Source: Beroe ovata (Eukaryota > Ctenophora > Nuda > Beroida > Beroidae). Taken from it: a stretch of 31,765 bases of DNA. How positions within the stretch are numbered: position 1 is the stretch's first letter; each line of letters starts with the position of its first letter. Positions 28,501 to 31,765 of the stretch are shown here, piece by piece. Below the pieces are notes generated by a model. That model made no database searches. It worked only from the letters and a program-made list of their open reading frames with translations, and had not been told where the DNA came from. The translations under genes were made by a program, and so were the position numbers. The stretch lies in the NCBI GenBank assembly GCA_946803715.1, contig CAMPET010000061.1, positions 286,330 through 318,094 of the forward strand. Reading direction: 5' to 3'.

Positions 28501-30439
28501 GAGAACATGAGTGAGTGAGTAAATACTGATGTTCGGTTTTCGGATAAGTTTAACTCACCTTCTCAGTAGTATGGTCGGCTGACAGGAAGGGCATAGAGGA
28601 GGCATAGCCACGAGATTGGGGGCACGGCTGTGGTGATAGAGCTGAAAATAAGATCAGAGTTATATATATATATGCCCAAATGAAGAAGTCATGGTACCCA
28701 TATGCATAACCCATGATTACCCATTCAAAACCAAAATGAAACCTACCCAACCCCCCGGCGCTACCTTGATAATAACTATCCGCCAGACTCAAGCTACTAC
28801 CCCTCAGTCCGTAGAGGAAGCCAGTCGACCCTCTAGCCTGCTCCATGATATCAATCCTCGGCCCGGTTCCAAACCCCACCTGGGCAGCCCCCTTCTCACA
28901 CCCCTCACACTGGATGTGGGATGTGGGTGTCATCCCACCACTCTCCACATGACCAGGACACACGATACAGAACACACCCTCCTCCAGCACAGTGGACGGG
29001 TATCGGTGATCAGGTCGGCGAGATGATCGGAGTAAACACCGCCGTTTCCGGGTCCCACGGCGAATGGTATCAGAGTTAAGACTGGGAGGGAGGATCATGG
29101 GGTCGTCATCATCCGAACTGTCAATATACCCCAATGTTGAGGGGGGAGGGGGAGAAGTTGTATCTGGAGGAGAGGGCAGAGGAATGGCAGATAATGTCAC
29201 GTGATGATTATCCACACATCCAGCTTCGCTCATCGGATCCTGGATCTCACCCGGGGAAAGTGAGCGAGCACCATGATCCCCTTCCTCCTCAATACACTCA
29301 TCTGTACTGTTGAGCGGTTTATTTCCCGTGTTGTTGCGTGGTGGGGAAACATTGAAATACTCAAACATCCGCGCTTTTGATCGAAATGACATATCCTCCG
29401 GTCGTAGCGTTGCATTCTGGAGATTTCCCTCGTAGATCATCATACTCTGGGTATCAGGATCGACAAGGAGATGAGTTGACTCATCAAACATCTCGAGTGA
29501 TGACGAGTCCTCATCACTGAGATCACACTGACTGGCAGCTGAACTCACGTTGTTCAGTGATGAGTATCCCTCACCATCACACACCAGGAAATATCTATCA
29601 TCACTGGGATTCCTGTCATGCATCTCTCCCTCCTCTGGTTGGTTAAGTTCGATCACAGGACCATCATCAAGATCATTATCTGGAAGAATATCGTGAGGTG
29701 GTGTGATGGTAGTCCCTCCCGATGAATCATGTGAACTCTCCCCACCTCTATCCCCATCTTGACTCCCAATAAACACCAGGTCATCTACGTTTGTCGGGGT
29801 CTCCCCACCTCTGATCACATCTCCATGATCAGTAATATTGAGAGATGACATCACCTCATGTTCACTCCCTCCTTCATGACCACTCTGTACTTCTTCTTGC
29901 AGAGTTTCACAGCTGGACGAGGAATTGAGATCGTTGAACAACGCACTCCCCAAACTGTATCTAGTAAACTTCACACAACTTCCACTACGATCCTTCAGAT
30001 CGAGAATTTCGAACAGTTTAGCGATATCATTCTCCGAGTGGTACAGTCTATGATCAGCTGTCTGATGATTATCGGCACTCTTTCGTCTCTTCCTAATTTC
30101 TGCGGGAAGTGACCCGCGGATCGCATCTGATGTCACGTGGGGAAATTGCGGGGAAGGGCTAGTGTTGGTGTTTTCCCGCAAGGAGGGACTAGCGTTGATT
30201 TTATCCGGCGAGGAGGTGATGTTTCGCTGATGAGGGGATGTACTGATTTGATGTCGATGATCCGAGCAGGGAATATGTTGTTCAGGAGCAGTTATTGGTC
30301 GATCTTTCACCACCCCGAATAACTTCGTATCGTTATAGTGTAATCCCTCGGTGACAACAGCAGATTCAATGTTGTCCTTGATTCTCTCTAGTATCATGTA
30401 ATCTAGTTGAGATGAGGAGGGTATGAATAGTCGGGACAT
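16342..30439 (-). CDS. CTNND: p120/delta-catenin family armadillo protein, 15 coding exons, 1258 aa (whole gene span)
   Basis: Coding exons, in order of translation: 28765-30439, 28559-28641, 28206-28335, 26984-27146, 26559-26676, 19480-19548, 19026-19228, 18614-18707, 18201-18397, 17905-18094, 17591-17732, 17330-17482, 17034-17161, 16600-16923, 16342-16449. They total 3777 nt, every junction keeps phase, and all introns are GT..AG. Residues 1-558 are acidic and Ser-rich. The armadillo domain spans about 635-1110 and shows family signatures such as ELVTGVFWNLSS, AVENSVGILRNLSYRLD, LEGAAATLQNLTASSW and WEIRELRK. A Lys-rich insert lies at about 893-919. The tail has SP repeats (1161-1186) and ends DSWV, the class I PDZ ligand typical of delta-catenin, ARVCF and p0071. 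Family members bind the juxtamembrane cytoplasmic tail of classical cadherins, control cadherin turnover and Rho GTPases, and can enter the nucleus. The DSWV end favours the delta-catenin/ARVCF branch over vertebrate p120. The start is the first in-frame ATG after a likely 3' splice site. The family call is very secure; individual exon ends are slightly less so. Confidence 0.95.
16600..16923 (-). CDS. CTNND: delta-catenin exon 14: C-terminal tail
   Basis: 324 nt, residues 1116-1223, phase 0 at both ends. The acceptor is CTCTCCCCCAG and the donor GCAGAG|GTTTGT. It opens GWNIAMLQRH, then a basic, Ser-rich tail with four SPG/SPS units (ALSPGAMSPGSMSPGA, residues 1165-1180, then VLSPSG) that look like proline-directed phosphorylation sites. 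If intron 14 is retained, the frame stays open to TGA at 16534. Confidence 0.9.
17034..17161 (-). CDS. CTNND: delta-catenin exon 13: last armadillo repeat
   Basis: 128 nt, residues 1073-1115. The acceptor is TTATCGCAG and the donor AATGAG|GTATGC. It encodes IGRLVEISRS and WEIRELRKCIKNE, the terminal family motif WxYxELRxxxxKxGW, completed by GWN in the next exon. Confidence 0.94.
17330..17482 (-). CDS. CTNND: delta-catenin exon 12: armadillo repeat
   Basis: 153 nt, residues 1022-1072 plus one base of 1073. The acceptor is TCCCATCTAG and the donor GGAG|GTAAAC. It encodes ENALPDLVKRLPGGDG, a family hallmark (LVxxLPGG), then ELVSGCPETAKRLKDLG. The intron before it carries a single undetermined base at 17555. 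Confidence 0.94.
17591..17732 (-). CDS. CTNND: delta-catenin exon 11: armadillo repeat
   Basis: 142 nt, residues 975-1021 plus one base of 1022. The acceptor is GTATCCCACAG and the donor CTACTTG|GTAAAA. It encodes VRKEKGLSVITSLLRM and AVCLRNLAGDAKNKELLG, the family motif RxEKGLxxLxxLL followed by LRNLAxDxxNKELIG. Confidence 0.95.
17905..18094 (-). CDS. CTNND: delta-catenin exon 10: end of Lys-rich insert and armadillo repeat
   Basis: 190 nt, residues 911-974. The acceptor is TTTTCCTGCAG and the donor GCCCAG|GTAAAA. It begins KKHKGKE, then TPLPEHTNGVGLLWQPNVV and LEGAAATLQNLTASSW, a close match to the family repeat with GAAGALQNLxAGSW. Positions 18021-18034 also hold a 14-bp RFX X-box-like palindrome. 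Confidence 0.95.
18201..18397 (-). CDS. CTNND: delta-catenin exon 9: armadillo repeat and start of Lys-rich insert
   Basis: 197 nt, residues 846-910 plus two bases of 911. The acceptor is CCCTATTCAG and the donor AACAG|GTAGGT. It encodes NDVDNKAVENSVGILRNLS, then a charged loop ending in KRKKN. In p120 the insert at this point carries basic residues linked to nuclear entry and Rho regulation; a similar role here is inferred. Confidence 0.94.
18614..18707 (-). CDS. CTNND: delta-catenin exon 8: armadillo repeat
   Basis: 94 nt, residues 814-845. The acceptor is CTATGCCCCAG and the donor GTGCAG|GTATGT. It encodes NLSSAGLEGRQVMRSCYG and then LVDSLLFVL, matching the family NLSSAGxEARRxMRxCxGLVDSLL motif. 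It ends in phase 0. Confidence 0.95.
18904..18976 (+). tRNA. tRNA-Lys (anticodon CUU)
   Basis: A 73-nt cloverleaf. The acceptor stem GCCCGGT pairs with ATCGGGC (one G-T). The anticodon stem TGAGA/TCTCA encloses loop CTCTTAA, giving anticodon CTT with no intron. The T stem and loop read CGCGGGTTCGAGCCCCGCA. Box A is TAGCTCAGTCGG and box B GGTTCGAGCCC. A T-run terminator (TTTTT from 18979) follows at once. It lies antisense in catenin intron 7 (18708-19025). The base at the discriminator position is T, where eukaryotic tRNA-Lys usually has G. Confidence 0.95.
18979..18984 (+). terminator. Pol III terminator of tRNA-Lys
   Basis: A run of T residues 3 nt after the tRNA, followed by a second, longer T run. 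These are standard Pol III stop signals. Confidence 0.8.
19026..19228 (-). CDS. CTNND: delta-catenin exon 7: armadillo repeats
   Basis: 203 nt, residues 747-813 plus two bases of 814. The acceptor is CCTACGTTCAG|ATT; a second AG six bases downstream (ATTCAG|GAG) would also stay in frame and drop two residues. The donor is CTCAG|GTTTGT. It encodes ELVTGVFWNLSS, VIPQSGWKG and FRNATGCLR, all strong family motifs. Confidence 0.95.
19480..19548 (-). CDS. CTNND: delta-catenin exon 6: armadillo repeat
   Basis: 69 nt, residues 724-746, phase 0 at both ends. The acceptor is ACATTGTTTCAG and the donor TTTGAG|GTGGGT. It encodes IAINEAHGVTLLVQLLKT and continues the motif NK-IAI-x5-GV-x2-LV-x-LL that spans this exon junction in the family. 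It lies 7010 nt from exon 5. Confidence 0.93.
19757..20893 (-). CDS. docking-protein-like exon with five Tyr-x-Asn motifs; possible p130Cas-family relative (partial)
   Basis: An open frame on the minus strand. Residues are numbered from ATG 20875. The exon probably starts earlier, at 20893 (GTACAG|CTCTCG), adding LSSHGR. It opens with a helical segment (SSHGRMLIK, EEQLTRLVADL) resembling the last helix of the Cas Ser-rich bundle. A long Ser/Thr/Pro/Asp-rich linker follows with tyrosines in pYxN context at 185 (YVN), 225, 239, 261 and 278 (YEN), the preferred ligand of GRB2-type SH2 domains. Near the end, RLMFYLSQDVARQNIKFCYDLL (326-351) resembles the first helix of the Cas C-terminal FAT-like domain. 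A donor LDK|GTACAC at 19817 suggests the exon continues elsewhere; unspliced, the frame ends at 19757. No SH3-encoding exon was found between 20900 and 25137. It is phase 0 at both ends, so a giant cassette exon of the catenin is also possible. The coding call is good; the family is tentative. Confidence 0.55.
   Translation of the reverse strand, partial: LSSHGRMLIKSRDPKEEQLTRLVADLSTPYTTNNAVLGSRSLLATSPVASNNPSNSNSRNSSPVIPLKSSSAPGPNSTVPTITVTPGSAPSSLMTPSADVAMTTADVAMTTTDMGASSEQLSAETSTIDNNEGYLVTDSSDYMDSIDGDDMTTHPVTTPQTIAYPPIMPLQQTAGEITRAERRDDHGDHIYVNRHLVPMCPDSGDVDLDDIPSMISDMTPPTSPGTDHSLYENTREIVVSDSSYYENTREEEEAGHAPSSRAGDSLYENIPDPEDEERKAEGYYENTPPVGAEMGGVSSPWRCLDSAELLDISNIAEEDDLLEDKLKPDVADVKKRLMFYLSQDVARQNIKFCYDLLDKVHKTWYRVHDFVVSNCRYS
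22214..22254. repeat. 41-bp near-perfect palindrome
   Basis: Two 20-bp arms (TGTATACAATGTACCTATAT and its reverse complement) around a single C at 22234. It is AT-rich and set in further TATACA/TGTATA repeats from 22141 to 22310, so it could extrude as a cruciform. It lies in catenin intron 5. Confidence 0.85.
23966..24077. promoter_or_regulatory. promoter-like cluster: X-box, two CCAAT boxes, E-box, TATA-like
   Basis: A perfect 14-bp palindrome GTTACCATGGTAAC (RFX X-box) at 23966-23979, CCAAT at 23991-23995, CACGTG at 24015-24020, CCAAT at 24032-24036 and TATATTATA at 24069-24077. The order and spacing fit a plus-strand promoter, but no convincing plus-strand exon follows. On the minus strand it could serve the docking-protein-like exon 3 kb downstream. 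Confidence 0.4.
25137..25142 (-). terminator. polyadenylation signal of the nested homeodomain gene
   Basis: AATAAA on the minus strand about 120 nt after the stop codon at 25263, a fitting distance for the 3' end of a short intronless mRNA. Confidence 0.5.
25263..26009 (-). CDS. intronless Ser/Thr/Pro-rich protein with a degenerate C-terminal homeodomain, 248 aa
   Basis: The ATG at 26007-26009 (A at -3) lies 31-38 bases downstream of a TATA box. Residues 1-185 are rich in Ser, Thr and Pro with many SP and TP pairs. A basic stretch (KIKKRSR) precedes a homeodomain-like fold at about 192-248. Numbered with W at 48, it keeps L16, F20, L26, L34, V40, I45, W48 and F49, the helical core, with the typical LSPSRVRRLSEEMGV turn between helices 2 and 3. 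It lacks N51 (Lys here), R53 (Gly) and R5 (Thr), residues that contact DNA in canonical homeodomains. The protein stops at position 57, so nothing follows helix 3. The gene lies wholly in catenin intron 5 on the same strand, with AATAAA at 25137-25142. It is probably a nuclear protein; whether it binds DNA is open. Another helix-turn-helix fold is possible. Confidence 0.72.
   Translation of the reverse strand: MSSSALCLALSYDLNYDIPDSPLDLPSYTSPPSPLLTPPYSCNTSSYCCLTPPLRLTSRGTPPTPTLDTTNSSLFDNILSPILTPNDSSPSPLRTSTPVMTSSPLNMTSSPSNRHPSSPPRIFFPPDSSSLSLILPGDTPGVSIDPVHGIATPPARSSSRNDTPSLTSYPNTSMQRSHPPSPPSFGKIKKRSRPSTTSLSFTQRSHLSEEFTKSPHLSPSRVRRLSEEMGVTRYDIRTWFIKQGRRTL
26040..26047 (-). promoter_or_regulatory. 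TATA box of the nested homeodomain gene
   Basis: TATATAAG on the minus strand, about 31 nt before the ATG at 26009. The leader would be very short (roughly 5-10 nt), which is unusual but occurs in compact genes. Confidence 0.6.
26095..26099 (-). promoter_or_regulatory. inverted CCAAT box upstream of the nested homeodomain gene
   Basis: ATTGG on the minus strand (GATTGGTT), about 50 bp upstream of the TATA box, a usual distance for an NF-Y site. Confidence 0.45.
26559..26676 (-). CDS. CTNND: delta-catenin exon 5: armadillo repeat
   Basis: 118 nt, residues 684-723. The acceptor CCTCCTCACAG follows a C/T-rich tract; the donor AATAAG|GTAGGT is strong. It encodes DIGCIPILVRLLQ and LGALRNLSFG, a classic armadillo repeat with the family GALRNLSFG motif. 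It ends in phase 0 before the 7-kb intron. Confidence 0.95.
26680..26800 (-). promoter_or_regulatory. long polypyrimidine tract before exon 5
   Basis: C/T-rich on the transcript strand for about 110 nt up to the CTCACAG acceptor. The plus strand has many GGGG runs, so a G-quadruplex is possible in the non-template strand. Confidence 0.55.
26984..27146 (-). CDS. CTNND: delta-catenin exon 4: first armadillo repeats
   Basis: 163 nt, residues 630-683 plus two bases of 684. The acceptor is CCCTACCGCAG and the donor ATCAG|GTTCGC. It encodes LDLPHLLEIL and SSAAGCIQHLAYNQD, matching the start of the family armadillo domain (the N(A)AAxLQHLCY motif of p120). Confidence 0.93.
27147..28205 (-). other. 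catenin intron 3
   Basis: A 1059-nt intron with no coding frame supported. It holds an X-box-like palindrome GTTACCGTAGTAAC at 27518-27531 and repeated AATCTCCTTAT segments at about 27185-27240. Confidence 0.7.
28206..28335 (-). CDS. CTNND: delta-catenin exon 3
   Basis: 130 nt, residues 587-629 plus one base of codon 630. The acceptor CTCCCTCAG follows a very long polypyrimidine tract; the donor is CAAG|GTAATT. The product is a basic, Ser/His-rich linker (RPGRSHSPMSE to HHSDEHSVQ) just before the armadillo domain. Phases 0 in and 1 out fit both neighbours. Confidence 0.85.
28336..28500 (-). promoter_or_regulatory. 165-nt polypyrimidine tract before exon 3
   Basis: On the transcript strand it is almost pure C/T with CCCC and TCTCC blocks, ending at the CTCAG acceptor. 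It is far longer than a standard tract and could bind PTB or poly-C-binding proteins. The plus strand is G-rich with four or more G-runs. Confidence 0.6.
28559..28641 (-). CDS. CTNND: delta-catenin exon 2
   Basis: 83 nt, residues 559-586. The acceptor is CTTATTTTCAG and the donor GAGAAG|GTGAGT. It starts in phase 1 and ends in phase 0. It is a Ser/Pro-rich linker (ALSPQPCPQ to DHTTEK). The 123-nt intron before it is a multiple of three and has no in-frame stop. Confidence 0.85.
28765..30439 (-). CDS. CTNND: delta-catenin exon 1: acidic N-terminal region (residues 1-558)
   Basis: A single 1675-nt exon starting at ATG 30439 and ending in phase 1 at donor CAAG|GTAGCG. The product is rich in Ser, Asp, Glu and Pro. 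It contains a basic cluster at 116-120 (RKRRK), a Pro-rich stretch at 420-434, a second basic cluster at 460-475 (RRGTRKRRCLLRSSRR) that looks like a bipartite nuclear signal, and C491, C494, C511 and C514 in a CX2C-X16-CX2C arrangement. Tyrosines at 282-292 and 542-557 lie in acidic or Ser-rich surroundings of the kind Src-family kinases phosphorylate. The N-terminal halves of this family are poorly conserved, so function here is inferred. Confidence 0.88.
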
Positions 30440-30457
30440 GGGATGTCATGCTGTCTT

Positions 30458-31506
30458 GCAGGAGGGAAGAGGGCTAGAGGGGCTGGGACCTCCTGGAGTA
30501 TGTGTAGGTGCTCATGTTGTGCAGAGGCTGGGGTAGTATGTCACAGATCAGCAAAGAATAGAAATAGCTGGGAGAACAGGAAACAATAAAGAAAACGAAA
30601 AAAAATAGACGATGAAAAAACTTGGAATATATTAAGTTAGGAGATGGAAATTTGGGAGTAAATATAGCGGAAGCTGGATAATTGTCCAACCTAAGTCAAC
30701 TCAGCGAGAAAGTGACTAGTAATCCGATGAGAATTTTTTAGCGATAAGATTTAAATTCAATGCTTTATTCAGTTCAAGACTAATGCATGAGAAGTGAGCT
30801 CAACATAATATTCAACATTTTGTGCATACATAAAATAAAATGGAAAATTAGAATTGAATACCACCAAACAAGACCTTTTTCCAATGGAACTTCATGTATC
30901 ATGAACCACAGCCCTAGAAAAACCGGGTTGTCTAGGCTAATGGACCTTTTCTTCGGTGAATGAGACTCAGATAAGAAAACAACGAGTTTCAATAGAAAAA
31001 TGGAGAAATGAATAAAGCTCAGCGAGGACATCTGAAAGGGTGCCATCAAACTTTGATGATCAAAGTGTGCACTGCGTCAGTGGAGCAGGATTTTATACAA
31101 GAGTAACACAAGCAGGTATACAGACTGCTAAACCGTCAGATATACACAACGAATAAAATATAATAGCTGATAGATATGAGATATACCGAATATACTGCAT
31201 AATACAATATGGAACATTGCTAGCATATATGGAACATTGCTAGAATGTCCAGTCTGAATAATAGCATATGTGACGTATGATATTGTGGCGGTGGTCCGTA
31301 TGTCATAATACTGGATATTGTGAGTGGTATCGCAAAAGGGCTCGGAACCACGGAGGGAACAGAATCATGCTCAGTTCAGTGAGGTAGGTCTTAGAACCCA
31401 GACTCCGCGCGGCCCGTCTCAAATATATTCCACGTGTTATCGTTGGTACACAATATCACTACATAAGGGGATGTTCAATCTCCTCATCGCTAGAGCAAGT
31501 ACTTAC
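30458..31506 (-). other. probable 5' UTR intron of the catenin gene
   Basis: Bounded by a GTAAGT donor and a CT-rich acceptor on the minus strand. A 17-bp direct duplication (ATATGGAACATTGCTAG) lies at about 31208-31241. No coding sequence was seen. Confidence 0.4.
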
Positions 31507-31720
31507 GTGACTGTAGAGAGGTACAAGAGACACGTTTCCCAACAGGTTGCATGATCACACCACAATCACACCACACAATCACACAGAAAACACGTGGTAT
31601 CAAAGTGAAAATGAGACTTAAAACACTCTTATTTCGAGCTGTGATCCCAGGCGATGGAAAAGGAGGGAAGAATGAGCGAGATCCATTGACTCTCGGAACG
31701 TTACCCGACCTCCCATATCT
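31507..31720 (-). other. candidate 5' UTR exon of the catenin gene
   Basis: On the minus strand CAGTCAC|GTAAGTAC at 31501-31507 is a strong splice donor. A pyrimidine-rich acceptor (CCTCTTCCCTCCTGCAAG, with a second AG four bases later) lies at 30450-30457, just before the start codon. Together they define a 5' UTR intron of about 1.05 kb. The 5' end at about 31720 is a guess, set near CG-rich sequence. The exon would carry at least one upstream ATG with a 22-codon frame (MDLAHSS...), which could damp translation. Confidence 0.4.
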
Positions 31721-31735
31721 CACGATAGCGCGAGC

Positions 31736-31765
31736 GCGCGTGTGTGTGTGTGTGTGTGTGTGTGT
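31736..31765. repeat. GT microsatellite at the right window edge
   Basis: (GT)n runs to the last base, preceded by CGCGAGCGCGCG, a possible Z-DNA-forming stretch. Confidence 0.9.

Noticed and set aside
28308-28508. Minus-strand Pro/Ser/Leu-rich frame
   Set aside because: Polypyrimidine tract of intron 2; only the last bases overlap exon 3, and in a different frame.
28691-30322. Plus-strand frames of 61-111 codons
   Set aside because: Antisense shadows of catenin exon 1.
1-31765. CRISPR arrays, bacterial operons, riboswitches, phage or transposase genes
   Set aside because: None seen. The tandem arrays lack spacers, and the DNA is clearly eukaryotic with spliced genes.

Overview
This is eukaryotic, almost certainly metazoan, nuclear DNA. 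The main gene is split by introns with GT..AG ends, a Pol III tRNA gene sits in one intron, and dinucleotide microsatellites, a minisatellite and long AT-rich non-coding stretches surround it. The short introns (mostly 106-318 nt) and the single ancestral-type delta-catenin suggest a compact invertebrate genome, perhaps a non-bilaterian such as a sponge. The sequence alone does not fix the taxon. The window begins and ends in GT-repeat tracts, so it may be a whole contig broken at microsatellites.

Main gene (16342-30439, minus strand): a p120/delta-catenin family armadillo protein. I assembled 15 coding exons by hand from splice signals, reading phase and family similarity. All phases agree and give 1258 codons plus a stop. 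The protein has a long acidic Ser-rich N-terminal region with a basic cluster and a CX2C-X16-CX2C motif, an armadillo domain with a Lys-rich insert, an SP-repeat tail and a C-terminal DSWV PDZ ligand. A probable 5' UTR exon lies near 31507-31720.

Nested in the 7.0-kb intron 5 of that gene, on the same strand, are two further coding units. One (25263-26009) is an intronless Ser/Thr/Pro-rich protein that ends in a degenerate homeodomain keeping W48-F49 but lacking N51; it has its own CCAAT and TATA elements. The other (19817-20893, open to 19757) is a docking-protein-like exon with five Tyr-x-Asn motifs and weak resemblance to the C-terminal half of p130Cas-family adaptors. A tRNA-Lys(CUU) gene lies antisense in intron 7.

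Left part (1-15230): no gene I can support. It holds microsatellites, a 14-unit 15-bp minisatellite (6791-7000), two inverted copies of a dispersed repeat with short internal tandem repeats (about 5724-5973 and 14547-14680), and a 23-bp-arm hairpin (8832-8922). From 15235 a TATA box, a strong splice donor, an acceptor and a 109-codon frame suggest a small plus-strand gene that overlaps the 3' end of the catenin gene tail to tail.

The most interesting points are the nested same-strand genes in the one large intron, the non-canonical homeodomain, the zinc-ribbon-like motif in a catenin, two introns whose retention would stay open (one adding a membrane-like segment, one giving another C-terminus ending SWV), and recurrent RFX X-box-like and CRE palindromes. 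All annotation was done by eye; similarity statements rest on family knowledge, not searches.
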